64,000 bases of DNA from Sclerotiophoma versabilis. Lineage: Eukaryota > Ascomycota > Dothideomycetes > Pleosporales > Didymellaceae. Location of the stretch: the NCBI GenBank assembly GCA_012274445.1, contig JAAROD010000004.1:1364001-1428000 (forward strand). Reading direction: 5' to 3'. Below, one piece after another: positions 1 to 11,037 of the stretch (the stretch's first letter is position 1; every line of letters starts with the position of its first letter). The notes under the pieces are model-generated. The model made no database searches, was not told where the DNA came from, and saw only the letters and a list, made by a program, of their open reading frames with translations. Both the position numbers and the translations under genes were made by a program.

Positions 1-1002
1 AAGAATGAGAACAGCGGCGATGCCGGGTGGGACAGGCAATCAAATCGGGCATGTCGCCCGATGCGCACTGTATCACTGGATCGTGGCCAGAAGAAGATCA
101 TCGTCAGCGACATAAATGAGTACCTCCAGCCTGAGACAAGACGCTGGTACGATGCGCGAGGCATTCCGTATCGGCGAGGCTACCTCTTTCATGGGCCACC
201 AGGTACAGGCAAGACTTCACTGTCCTTCGCCCTTGCCGGCATCTTCGGTCTCCACATTTACTGCATCTCCCTCAGCGAGGTTGGCCTCACCGAAGCCGAC
301 CTGAACAAGCTTTTTATTCAGCTTCCGCGACGTTGTATCGTCCTGTTGGAGGACATTGATTCTGCTGGCCTGCGTCGCGATGATGAGCCGCTGCCTATCG
401 AGCCTACACCGCCAACCGTTCCAGGCGCAGCAAAGACTTCTGCGAGCGAGTCTTCAGGGCCACGCAAGAGTCTGATTAGTCTGGCTGGGCTTCTCAACGT
501 CATCGATGGTGTAGCTTCTCATGAAGGTCGTGTTCTTATCATGACCACAAATCACCCCAAGAACCTAGATGAAGCTCTCACTAGACCCGGCCGGGTAGAT
601 ATACGCATTCCGTTCTCACTGGCGACATACACGCAAATCAAAGACATATTCATGCGCATGTATGGTACTGATGCGCTGAAAGCAAAGGACACAAAGCAGA
701 CAAAGCAGACAAAACCCTCATCAAGACTCGTATCGAGAAGCGTAAGAAGCCCGGACGACGAAGATGATGAAGACGACGAAGACGACCTGCTCTTCGAGAA
801 GCCTATCATCCAGACCCTCAATAAGGACACTCTCAAACAGATGGCTCAAGAATTCGCCGACAAATTACCAGAGGGCAAGTTCTCGCCTGCAGCTATCCAA
901 GGCTACCTATTGACAAGGAAGCGCGAGCCCCAAAGAGCTCTGAACGAGTCATGCATATGGCGAGACGAACAGCTCAAGGTCATGGAGGAGAAGAAGAAAT
1001 GA
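1..1002 (+). CDS. BCS1-like mitochondrial AAA ATPase, 3' part
   Basis: The reading frame is open from base 1, so the 5' end and the BCS1-specific N-terminal region lie outside the window. The ATG at 61 is internal. Visible parts are Walker A GPPGTGKT, Walker B with LLEDIDSA, and the second region of homology MTTNHPKNLDEALTRPGRVD. The motif order and the RGIPYRRGYL lead-in are those of BCS1-type AAA proteins. The founding member translocates the folded Rieske protein in mitochondria; filamentous fungi have many BCS1 paralogues of unknown function. An unusual insert after the AAA core holds an acidic Asp/Glu run (near 755-790) preceded by KQTKQTK repeats. Because the N-terminus is missing, true BCS1 cannot be separated from a paralogue. 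Confidence 0.85.
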   Translation, partial: KNENSGDAGWDRQSNRACRPMRTVSLDRGQKKIIVSDINEYLQPETRRWYDARGIPYRRGYLFHGPPGTGKTSLSFALAGIFGLHIYCISLSEVGLTEADLNKLFIQLPRRCIVLLEDIDSAGLRRDDEPLPIEPTPPTVPGAAKTSASESSGPRKSLISLAGLLNVIDGVASHEGRVLIMTTNHPKNLDEALTRPGRVDIRIPFSLATYTQIKDIFMRMYGTDALKAKDTKQTKQTKPSSRLVSRSVRSPDDEDDEDDEDDLLFEKPIIQTLNKDTLKQMAQEFADKLPEGKFSPAAIQGYLLTRKREPQRALNESCIWRDEQLKVMEEKKK

Positions 1003-2935
1003 GACTCCAGACAGCAACGCCCAAGATTGACTGCGATAGATTTTTAACGCTGGAAGATGTCATCAGGCCACCCAAGCAAGCCTAATGAGGCTATGTGGCA
1101 TCGGCTGACGCTTTTTTAGTGGATTAGAAGGGGCTCTTGGCAATGCATAGGTAACATGTGAGTGTGGCGCGCGGGCCAGGGCTAGCGAGAGTAAGCACCG
1201 AGTACGAGGGTCAGATTAACGTGTGCCGGTGAACCTCCATCTAATCTACAATTTTCCAGTATACCGTACACTGCCAAAAACTGCCAACCGTTCGACAGTA
1301 GTTTTGCCATGCCACTTCTTTACTGTATCAGACTGTGAAAAAGCATCCTGTTCTGATGATGCGCAGTAAATCTCTCCTACCTTTCTCGACTTTCTTTTGG
1401 ATCATATTCCGACTACGATCTATATTCTTGGGACATCACGTTCCTTCCCGTCCGGGATATCAAACTTTACGTCTCTCTTCTCATCTCCTTCTTCTCTCGT
1501 ATATACACATGCATCGGCCTTTACACCCTCATCCACAACATGCCTTCTCTATATCCACGACCTCAGCAATGCTGCTTACGCTCAGGTTCGAAGATGATGT
1601 CAAGTGCGAATGAGAAGCCTAAATGCAGTGGCATGCGCGAACTACAAGAGGCGCGGGTCATAGATTTTAAGCTGTATGAACGAAGGAACAGCGGTTGATT
1701 AGGGGGTAGGTGGTGAGTTTTTGGTGAGGAATGCTGCGAGAGCGAGCGCATGGGAGGTGACGTGGAGGATGAAGGTACATATTTGGCTGTGAGGAGGTTT
1801 GTGATATCCTGTACTTTTGCGCAGTTCTGCTCTTTGGTTTTTTTTTCTAGACGCCGATTCGACTTTGGCGACTAGCGATTCTTCGGTACGTATCATACTA
1901 TATGCTTTTGTGGGCGCGGATTGCGCGATTCAGAGTCATGGTTTGAACTTCAATGCAGCACATCAAGAGGAACATCCGATGTGCCAAAGATGCTCGAGAA
2001 GCATCAGATGAGGTGTAAATATCACAAATGCACAGCTAAAAGGCTGCACAGGCGTAATAGCCCTGAGGTGCAGTACTAGGCTTAGCATGTGGCCTTTTCG
2101 TTGGCTAATCATGCAGTTCGACTACAGCCACAGCACAGTATTGAACGAGGCTATGCGCGTGCACATACTCATTGCGTAACTTCCAAATTCAGCAAATGGC
2201 AGATGTTGTGTGAGGGCTGGTGGATGTACCTGCAATATGAAACGAAGGAGTAGTGAACTTCCTATCCAATCAAAACACGCGCTAAACTTTGCCTCACGAG
2301 GACGCGCTTCTTATTTGCTCGAGCATCGACCCATCACCTTGCACCCCATATTCCATCTTGTTACCTCTCATATCCTCCAGGCATCCAAAAACTAGCTTTG
2401 AATATGGCCGCACTGCCACACATCATGCCACACATGGTTGGCCTTGACGCTGTGACCCGAGTGCTCCAGCCCGTACCCGGCTTGCCGTAGCCGGCTCAGC
2501 TGGTGTCTTGGCTCTCCACAAGGCCTCTTTACAGGCGTGCATGTGGCGCCCAAAACGCACTTGTGATTTGCTGATCGCTACCACTAAGTCTCAAGTGGAC
2601 AAACGCGGCCCTGCTTGTAACCTAAAAGCTCAAGACTTCCAAGATTGGCGTGCATGGCCGACGTAAACGAGACGGCTATGCATGGCCTGAAAGCCTTATT
2701 TGGGGCGGTGTTAAGTGCGCTGGGCCCTGCATAGCCGCTGGAGACTGTTGCAGACTTTTGTTGTCAGTGCCTGTGACCTGTGTGCTGGCTGTCGTTTGGG
2801 TTTTGTGGCTAAAGAGAAGGACATCCCTGTTGAGATCCTAATGAACGGGGGCCTGAATACACTGCAATAAGAGACGAGAATCCGCATTCGCTCGAGGGAC
2901 TTTTACGACAGCCCCATAGTCCCATCTCATTTGAT
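1003..2935. other. intergenic, no gene recognised
   Basis: Only short overlapping frames without family resemblance are present. A pyrimidine-rich stretch lies around 1440-1510. The last few hundred bases presumably hold the promoter of the S41-like peptidase gene. Confidence 0.5.
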
Positions 2936-5345
2936 ATGAGGTCCTACCGGCTTTTTTCGGCGCTTCTAGCAGTCGCTGCTACAACCCAGGCACAGTCGCA
3001 GTCCTTCGCGGTCACGACGACCCGTCGGGTTTCGTCCATAGAAGATGTCAATGTCCAACCAACAGCTACAGAGACAGTATCGGGGCCGATTCAGACAGGA
3101 CAAGCGTGCGCTCAAGTCGGAGAAATTATTTCGGGCACCAGGTTACGCTTTCCTAGCGTCGAAGCTGAGGTAGGTGCCAGACACCACTAGAGATGCGTTA
3201 TGCTACGTCCAAATGCTCACGTTTTCCCAGCTAGCTTACGCATGTCTCAAATCGGTCCCGATAGCTGCAGATGCCGCCAACTTCACGGTCAACTCAATCA
3301 AGCAGATGGTCGAGTTTCAGTCGACAATAACGTACCTCAAAGACCCTCCTACAGGCTGGCCAAACGAACCTGTAGACCTCCTTGCTGGATTGGATGACAT
3401 CGCTTCCAAGGTTAATGATGGCACCTACACCAACGAATACGATTTTGAGAACGATATCGCAGCACTTTTTATCAAAGCTCACGATGGGCATTTGAGCTTC
3501 AACGGCATGGCGTACGGTGGCGCATTCAGGTGGCGTAGGAATCTCAACATTGCATTGATCTCTGCTTCAACGGATGGCAGTGCTGTGCCTCAAGTCTGGT
3601 CCGTTCGCGACTACAACGCTTCTCAATCAGGTTACGAACCATCTCCCATTACTCAGATCAACGGTCAGGACGTACAGCAATTTCTTCAGGCAGAAGCAGA
3701 GATGACTTCGTATCACGACCCGGACACAAGATATAATTCGTTGTTCTTCATGTCGAGCGCTGAGAATTACGGATTGTTCACGAGCCCGAGATTCTACCCA
3801 GGGCCTACTACAAGTGTCACTTACGAGAACGGCACCACAAACGAGTATCTTAACGCAGCAGTGGTTTTGCAACCAGAGACTTGGTCAAGCATCTCCAGTC
3901 CAGAAGATTTTTACGACATCTACATTACACCACAAACAAGTTCATCGGGAGTAAAGGCTAAGAAGAGGGATCCAAATTCACTCCCATTTCACCTTGAGAA
4001 TCCCCGCGACCACGAGATGCAGGGCTACAACACGATCCAGCACGGATCTGCTCCGTTGAACTATCCAGAACCCGCCATCGCTCATTCGGCTGACCTTGTA
4101 CCGCTTTCGGGATACTTCGTCAACACTGGAGCTGGCGAGGTTGCGGTGTTTGTCGTAGGTACATTCAACACTGATGACGTAGCCGGTGCGCAGGAGTTTC
4201 AACAAGTAACGCAAGACTTCATCGCCGAGGCTCAATCCCGCGGTGTCTCGCAAATGATAATCGATGTCCGCCAGAACGGCGGCGGCAAAGTCCTGTCTGG
4301 CTACGACATGTACAAGCAATTCTTCCCGGACCAAGAACCCCAGACCCAATCCCGCTGGCGCGGCCACCAGGCAAGCGAAGTCCTGGGTGAATCAGTTTCC
4401 TCGCTCCGCAGTATGACCGCTCTCAATGCAAACTTGTACGTCAGCCCCTTCAGCAAGGCCGCCTACACCGATGCAAACGGCACCGACTTCGCAGACTGGA
4501 AAGACATGTATCCGCCTGTGAGGCATCATAACGACAAATTCACGAGCTTGCTGAAATACAATCTCTCCGACCCGACTACAACCTCGAGCGAGGTATTGGC
4601 AATCGGCATTACGGTGACGGGTTACAACGACCGCGCCAACATTACCACCCCGCCTTTCCGCGCAGAAGACATTGTGATCTTGAGTGACGGCATGTGCGCA
4701 TCCACATGCGCTATATTCCTTGAATTAATGGTCCAACAATCCTCCGTGCGCACCATCGCGGTCGGCGGACGCCCTCAATCCGGCCCCATGGTCCCCGTCG
4801 GCGGAACGAAAGGCACGTTAGTCACGCCTTCAGAATTCCTGCAAGCCCTGTCCCTATACGTAGTTGCGCAGTTTGCGGACTCGAGACAGCAGCAGCGCGA
4901 CTGGGCGCGCTTCGTACCGAATCCGTTTGCCATTAACGTCGCAGACGCGAGTGTTAATTTTCAGGATAATATCCGCGCGGGTAAGGAGAGTGCGGGCGTG
5001 CCGACACAGTTCCTTAATGATACGGCAAACTGTAGGATCTTCTATGAGCCGGACATGTACCTTAATGTCACTGCGCTGTGGGCGAGGACTGCGGAGGTCG
5101 CGTGGGGGAATGATGGCAAGCTGGACGAGGAAAAGTGTGTGGGCGGTAGTGTGACGACTAGGGAGCAGCAGACCGGTGGCGGAGATGCGAATCCCAGCAG
5201 TACTGAAGATGATACTGCAGGGTCGAGCGAGAGCAAAGATGCTGCTGCTGGATTGAGACCAAGCGCTGAAGGGTGGACAGCGATTGTAGTATGTGCGGCT
5301 GTGGTGTTGAGCTCGATGAGTGTGGGGGTGGGCATTATTTGGTGA
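2936..5345 (+). CDS. secreted S41/CPAF-like peptidase with C-terminal membrane anchor
   Basis: Two exons, 2936-3169 and 3231-5345, are joined in phase 0 by a 61-nt intron (GTAGGT...TTTCCCAG), giving 782 aa. Residues 1-20 form a signal peptide ending near TQAQ. The core resembles fungal S41-family (CPAF-like) peptidases. AHDGHLSF holds candidate catalytic histidines 162/165, MIIDVRQNGGG matches the conserved strand after the PDZ-like region, and DGMCASTCAIF holds candidate nucleophile Ser569. A low-complexity Ser/Thr/Gly tail leads to a final hydrophobic helix ending at the C-terminus (IVVCAAVVLSS...), consistent with a GPI signal or membrane anchor. Related proteins occur singly and also in ustiloxin/phomopsin-type RiPP clusters (UstP-like). 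No RiPP precursor or UstY-type gene is beside this one, so a cell-surface protease is the simpler reading. Substrate unknown. Confidence 0.82.
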
Positions 5346-6156
5346 TAGGGGGATATAAATCTGCATTTATTAGCGTATTCAAGCACTGTTCGATTTAAGT
5401 CATAGAGCGTGATACATGAATAAGCCCATGCTACGTACGTCTTACTAACGAAGGCCGTACGAAGTCCTTCGTTCTGAACCAGCAGCGAGGATCAGCAAGA
5501 CTCTTCACTAGACCAACCCAGCACGACAATCCGCTGCTTCCCGCCTTGGAAGCACGCTCTAAACCGAGTACCCGCCCTAGTATCTGTTGTCACCAAACGC
5601 CAATCCACTTTGCTGGTTACCCTGGAAACGCCGGTCCTGCACACTCTCAGAATCCCTCCTGGAATAGTCGCAAACCGCAATTCATGTTTCACCCAGCATA
5701 TCCATCTGTCAGAGTCTTCTCTCTTTCTAGTAACACTCTCATCTCAAGACCTTGCGACATGCAACACTAGCATGCTTGTATATGTGTCTTTTGTGAGCTA
5801 AGCCATCGTCTTACAAGCGTCACAAGAGACAACTCTTGGAGTATTGCTCTTTCTTGAAGAAGGGTTTGCTGTATTCCGGGGCGACCCCGAGCCAGCATTC
5901 TGGGCGGAAAATCCTCACAAAGAAGTCTCGATTGAACGGTGATTTGTGTGCGCAGAGCGTGGTTTCTCGTGAATGCTATGAGAGCCCGGAGCGGAAGTCG
6001 GGGAAGGTCACGAGGCTGAGATTCCTGGTCAGGCTTCTACAAAATCTCCTCGAGCTGTTTTTTTCTCCTATTTCTTAATATACGAGGCGCAAATTGGCAG
6101 GTAGTCGCGTTTAGAAGTCGCGTTAAAACTTGATAGGAGCACCACAATACCTCTAC
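5346..6156. other. intergenic, no gene recognised
   Basis: Contains only short frames without family resemblance. It separates the S41-like gene from a minus-strand hypothetical gene. Confidence 0.5.
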
Positions 6157-6738
6157 TCATTCGTACCTCAGCCCTCCGCCCTCCTCTGCCCTTATTTTCA
6201 CGATCTCCAACAAGTTCGCATCCTTGTCGTCTAACTCGCCTGCCCAATGTGTTCTAGCGTGAAGTCTAAGATTTCCAGTATCACAATCTTCTGTAATCCA
6301 AGCTGACATGTTGCACGCTTCCTCTTTGCACGCCCACATTCGGCTCCTATCGGTCCATCTCCCGAAGAATGGCAAGTACTCCCTGGAGCTAAAGGATATA
6401 CATAGTGTGTTCATTCTTCGACGGACTGCCCTGAAGAACGCTGGATCGGAAGTGTTTCGATGTGCGCAGATTGGCTGGTCGAGTGCAATTAGTTTTCTGC
6501 GCACCCTCCAGCAGGGAATTCTATCAGTGTCAAGGTGCTGGTGCAAGTGGATCGAAATGTTGACTGTAGTGATGTCGGAAGTTTGCCTAGAAATTGTACA
6601 ACGATAGTCGTCGCACCTTTCAGGACGCTGTAACGAAGTAGACGCCCTTTGACCAGGCGGTGCGTACGGTGGTGGGGAGAGCAGTGTCAACATCTTTGAT
6701 CGATGATGTTTAAATGACTGATCAGACTGCTCATACAT
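6157..6738 (-). CDS. hypothetical protein
   Basis: An open frame of 193 codons from the ATG at 6738; a second ATG at 6693 would give 178 aa. The frame continues upstream only through a non-ATG codon. The product has no signal peptide or membrane segment. It is rich in charged residues, Trp and Cys, with WACKEEACNM and a C-terminal DDKDANLLEIVKIRAEEGGG that looks like coding sequence rather than a shadow. No opposing gene explains the openness. I do not recognise the family; it could be lineage-restricted or an unexpressed frame. Confidence 0.4.
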   Translation of the reverse strand: MYEQSDQSFKHHRSKMLTLLSPPPYAPPGQRASTSLQRPERCDDYRCTISRQTSDITTVNISIHLHQHLDTDRIPCWRVRRKLIALDQPICAHRNTSDPAFFRAVRRRMNTLCISFSSREYLPFFGRWTDRSRMWACKEEACNMSAWITEDCDTGNLRLHARTHWAGELDDKDANLLEIVKIRAEEGGGLRYE

Positions 6739-8173
6739 GACAATAGCTGTGTAGAGCTTGTCAGAATTGACCAAGTTGCAGCGGGGTTCAGTAGTCAATG
6801 CGAATTTAGAACGAGCTATTCGAGGGATATTTGCAGATCAGCGACAAGCTTGGTAATTTTGGGTGTCACTTGATATACCGTACATGCTCTCTTATGATCC
6901 GCAATGTAATAATGTAATTGAGAATGATTATGCGTGGTGTCGTTATCATGTATGATGCAAACGCATTATTGCTCTCTTGGTAGTCGAGAGGAATAAGAAC
7001 GATCAGTGGCAAGCGGGAAACAGGCAGGTAGATATAAGAATCCTTGTAGCTTTGATGAGAGTTGCGAGTACTTGACCTTGATAGCAACGGCACACTGTTT
7101 CGGATGGGTTGCATTGCTGTCGATTGATTGTTAAACTTTCAATGTCTAGCCGTTGGTGTTAAGCGTTTGAATATCCGATGGGACGCTGAGTGATACAAGT
7201 CGCCGGAGAACCAACGGTTTGTGGTGACGTCTTCCCTAACTTACACAGACAAACACAGGTACCCGTTCGGCTGTAACAACTTACGGAGATGACCGCCTCT
7301 CATGATGTTTGAATGTCTTCATCGAAGGGTATCATCGAAGGGTAGGACAGCACGAAGATGTATGATAGGCATCGATCCGGGTGCGCGTGACTGGATTGAT
7401 CAGAGTTGCTGGAAGCTGCAATGGGCTTCGGAGCTTCAGAAAACACAGAGAAGGGGTCGCTGTTATATTGTGTCGGGACAAAGTTTGAAGTTCGATACAA
7501 GCGATACTTTCTACCGACAAGAATTGACAACAGCTTGCAAGAAGGGCAAGAGCGAGCGCTGTCACTTTCTTGACCATGTTAGAACAAAAGTCCGCGGAGG
7601 CAGTCAGCAAGGCTGAGGTCTTCAATATCGCGTGGGCCTTCGTCTCAGTCCTTGGTCATTGGAGTAGAATCACACGTGCGGTACAATGTTTGGTGCGGAC
7701 GAGGCGATGCTGACCCACCGTTTACTGTACCTGTCAGACTGCCAAGATGTCAGAACGCATCCTTCAACCCTACAACAAGTGCCAACTACACATTCGATAG
7801 TCCGAAACAAGAAAGCTTGCATACGCGAATGCGCTTGAGTAATGCAGTAAAACATTCATAGGCTGGGACGACGTAGGACGTGCGGGTTGCGGTACTGGCT
7901 GAGTGCGACCGGTATTACATACAATGTTGCGTGTATGTAGAACAGCCTTGAATCCGTGATCAATTCCTAGTGTTGATGTGCATAGATGCATGGAACCGAG
8001 CCGGACCGTATTCCTTGCGTCGCGGATGATCCCTATCGTACCCCTTCAGTTCGTCATACATTCCTCATTACCACAGCTTGAATCCTCAAATTCGATTCTT
8101 TCGGAAACCTGGTCAATTCGACAGGCTCATTCTGTGAAACCCAGCTCTTCAATCCCTTACGGAAGCACTTGCA
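6739..8173. other. intergenic, no confident gene
   Basis: Short frames only. A minus-strand frame from the ATG at 7577 begins MVKKVTALALALLASC like a signal peptide but has no other support. The last few hundred bases precede the small membrane-protein frame. Confidence 0.4.
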
Positions 8174-8470
8174 ATGCCAGCTACGCAACCTCAGCCGTCC
8201 ACTCGTCCCTGGCACCGCACAACGAACAATAGCAACCATGCAGCCATCATCGTCGGCGTCATTATCGGTGTCCTTGGCTTCATTTCCTTAACTCTGTTCA
8301 TTTGGGAGCGGAGACGGAAGCGAGGGGTAAAGAAAGGGGTTCGAATAAAGTGTCTTTTGACAGTGCCGCCATCAAGAAGCCCCTCTTGGCAAAAGCAGGA
8401 TTCGCAATTGGAGACGGGAATTATACATGAGCCATTGCCGGTGTATCAAAGGGAGCCAAACGCAATCTAG
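8174..8470 (+). CDS. small single-pass membrane protein, hypothetical
   Basis: A 98-aa frame from an ATG. A Ser/Thr/Pro-rich N-terminus leads into one hydrophobic helix (residues about 24-42, AIIVGVIIGVLGFISLTLF). A strongly basic stop-transfer run (ERRRKRGVKKG) follows, and a short tail ends in EPLPVYQREP. This layout is common for small fungal plasma-membrane proteins whose ectodomain lies in upstream exons, so the true start may be further left. It converges on the WDR83 gene, whose stop is at 8615. No family assigned. Confidence 0.42.
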   Translation: MPATQPQPSTRPWHRTTNNSNHAAIIVGVIIGVLGFISLTLFIWERRRKRGVKKGVRIKCLLTVPPSRSPSWQKQDSQLETGIIHEPLPVYQREPNAI

Positions 8471-8614
8471 AAGTCGACGTGGCCCGTGGAATCGGATGTT
8501 GTCTCCGTAGCTCTTGTGGAGACCATCAAAGGTGTCGATGCTATCGCGAGGATAGGTGCCGGAAGTTCGCACGAATGGTCGTTTTGTGGAAGTCTCGAGT
8601 ATATGTTCAGGTTG

Positions 8615-9616
8615 TCATACTCCCCAGACGATAACATTGCCGTCCCCTCCTCCACTGACCCATTCTCTCCTTGTCTTGCAAAAGGCCACAGCGGATACGA
8701 CCTCCTTTTTGCTGGCCAGTTGTACCGTCGTTCTCTTACCATGCACTTCGCGCATCTCAGAGTGCCTGAAACGATGCATGCATTCTTCTCCCATGATATC
8801 CCATGCAAAGACCATGCCATCGTCGCTGCCACTTAGAACAACACTGTCGTTTAGCCCTAGCGTGCTTCTGACTCTGAGATCTTTATTGACAAATGCTTCG
8901 TCTTTATATGCCTTCAATAACTCTCCGTTCGTTCGGTCCATTAGTCTAATTGTCGAGTCTAGCGAGCTGATCAGCATCTCCGTGCCCTTCTTTGAAATGC
9001 CTAAACTCGTGCAGGGAAAGCCAATGGAATCAGCCTGGCACATGCCAGTCCTTAGATCGTAGCATCTAACTCTACCATCGACACTTGTGGCCAGTATCTC
9101 TGCATCGTGAACGGCGACATCCGTGATGCTGTCCTTGGCGTCATCGAGCGTCATGATTGGTTTGTATGTGTTCGACTTCATGTCCCATATCCTGACTGTG
9201 CCATCAAAACTTCCTGTTGCAATAATGCTATCCCCCTCCCCGCCAAAGACACCGCGGTTGACGCGCCCTGCGTGACCTGTGAAGCGTCTTACGGTCTGCG
9301 CGGTCTGTACATCCCATACAAAGACTGTCTTGTCGCCGCCAGTAGAGACAAACTTGTCGTTGTCCGTGTTGACATCAATGGAGAGGACCTCGTAGCCGTG
9401 CGCGCTGTACTTGTTTACGAGACCGGGCGGGTAGGTGTTCGATGCGGAAGGCGCGACGGAGGAAGTGGGAGCTTTCTGGGGGTTGAAGAGTCGAATCGTT
9501 CGGTCAGATGAGCCGGTCAGGATGTACGACTGCGAACCAGAGGAATACGCGACAGCGTGTACGATGCCATTGTGACCGGTGAGTTTGGCGATAGGCTTGG
9601 TCGGGAATGCGGACAT
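8615..9616 (-). CDS. WD40 protein, MORG1/WDR83 orthologue
   Basis: An intronless frame of 333 aa from the ATG at 9616. Seven WD40-type blades can be followed, including LTGHNGIVHAV, TGSSDRTIRLFN, STGGDKTVFVWDVQ, TGSFDGTVRIWDM and SGSDDGMVFAWDI. Length (about 315 aa in animals), compactness and blade content fit WDR83/MORG1, a MAPK-scaffold protein also found with spliceosomal proteins. Its start is 290 bp from the divergently transcribed pICln gene, itself a snRNP-assembly factor, so the two may share a promoter. The cellular role in this fungus is inferred from homology only. Confidence 0.85.
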   Translation of the reverse strand: MSAFPTKPIAKLTGHNGIVHAVAYSSGSQSYILTGSSDRTIRLFNPQKAPTSSVAPSASNTYPPGLVNKYSAHGYEVLSIDVNTDNDKFVSTGGDKTVFVWDVQTAQTVRRFTGHAGRVNRGVFGGEGDSIIATGSFDGTVRIWDMKSNTYKPIMTLDDAKDSITDVAVHDAEILATSVDGRVRCYDLRTGMCQADSIGFPCTSLGISKKGTEMLISSLDSTIRLMDRTNGELLKAYKDEAFVNKDLRVRSTLGLNDSVVLSGSDDGMVFAWDIMGEECMHRFRHSEMREVHGKRTTVQLASKKEVVSAVAFCKTRREWVSGGGDGNVIVWGV

Positions 9617-9906
9617 ATTTGCGGCTTTCGCACAATTTGGGGCTCTTTAAGGCATTTTCAGTTCCGAGTTGTTACCTAGAGCGTGAAACTCAGGCGATTT
9701 CGAGTGAGCGCGTGTCGAGTGGAGGTAGAGGTGGGAAACACCCCACTAGCCGTTCGAAGAGAAGGAGCTATGACGCTCGGCCACTTTCGAAGGCAGCTAC
9801 CTTGGCGTGACACTCCCACAGTTCACACCACTGAGCGTTCAGATAGTACTCAAAAGTATAGAACTGCTGTCGCGAACCCCAAAAAACACCTACTGCACTC
9901 GCCAAA
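9617..9906. promoter_or_regulatory. bidirectional promoter between WDR83-like and pICln genes
   Basis: A 290-bp gap separates two divergent ATGs. It must hold both 5' UTRs and core promoters. No TATA box or recognised operator stands out. Confidence 0.5.
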
Positions 9907-10710
9907 ATGTCAATTCGACACGTCGAAACGGCGCCCCAAGCCACTGACTTCACCCCGCTACAAGAGCACCAGGAACAGACACCGACGACCTTCTTCGGCG
10001 CGAAGCCAGTCACGTACGCGAACTATTCTGGAGTCACACTGTCAGCGCCAGCATCGCAATTGCAGGAGGATCCTGTGTTCGCCAAATTCAGCACAACCAC
10101 AGAGGGCAATGACACCCTGATCAAGGATGTAGACATTTGGGTAACTTCAGAGTAGGTTATATACAAGCGCAACCTACACACATGGAAGCTGACACATCTT
10201 GGATCTCTCATTCTCTTTCAAAACTCTCCCACACCCACTGGCGCCTCGATCTCCTACCCCACTGTCGCCCTCCATGCAACCATGAAGTGGAAGTCCACAA
10301 TCGAAGCGCTCTACATGAACCTTTCCCTCAACGACGCCGAGACTGTCAACGACGAAGAAGACATCCAGACGCTCGAACTCACCGTACTGCCGCCCAACTA
10401 CGCCAGTTCTCCAGATACCACATGTATTCAGGAAATCTTCAGCGCGATGAATACATGCGCCGACCTCCACCCAGATCCTAACACCGACGATGATGGAGAG
10501 GATATCGAGGATGATCTGACAGCGCCGGGAGCAAGTGGGTGGATTACGGCGGAGAACATGGATCAGTATGTCGATGAAGAAGGAAACTTCAGTGGGATGG
10601 TGATTGGGGAGGAGCTGGGACCTGGTGCGGGGACAGTGAGGCAGAGGGATGATACTGAAGAGCCGAACGGACTCAATGGAGATGAAACGAAGTGGAGTAG
10701 AACTGGGTAA
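9907..10710 (+). CDS. pICln-like methylosome subunit (Voldacs domain)
   Basis: pICln is a chaperone of the PRMT5 methylosome that holds Sm proteins before snRNP assembly. Exon 2 carries the PH-like core (GASISYPTVALHAT) and the acidic C-terminus with ALHPDP-type motif CADLHPDPNTDDDGEDIEDD, both hallmarks of the family. The model that keeps frame uses exons 9907-10140 and 10189-10710 with a 48-nt intron (GTAACT...GGAAG), giving 251 aa and reading DVDIW/LTHLGSLILF across the junction. The first bases of that intron would encode VTSE, which the family often shows after the Trp, and a better-looking donor (GTAGGT at 10152) breaks the frame. The exon junction is therefore uncertain although the gene identity is not. 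Confidence 0.78.
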
Positions 10711-11037
10711 TACTCCAGAGCGGACAGTTGGTTGAGCTCCAGGGTGAAAAGATCTGGATTTTGAACATGGCATAGTCGCTCGAAGCATGCCTGAGTTATC
10801 ACCGCAGGGCACATAGCGGCAGTACTTATCCGTAAATCGAGTAATTCGTACTGGAAAACACCTAGAATGTACATGGTTGTGCTTCCACTCCAAACCTGAC
10901 CGCCTAGACCCTCGCCCTGCTCCCTTCACCTCCCTGGACGCTTTCGCACCTGCACATAATCCCGCGCTTCAACCACGCTGCTCTTTCTGTCTTTCTTCTT
11001 TCTCCAATCCTCCTAGCCACCAGTCGCTTGCACGCTT
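10711..11037. other. convergent intergenic region
   Basis: A 327-bp gap between the stop codons of pICln and the SDHC gene. It presumably holds both 3' UTRs. The 10920-11030 part is pyrimidine-rich on the plus strand. Confidence 0.5.

Noticed and set aside
7332..7577. Small secreted protein frame on the minus strand (ATG 7577)
   Set aside because: A signal-like N-terminus only; no further coding evidence, so not listed as a gene.
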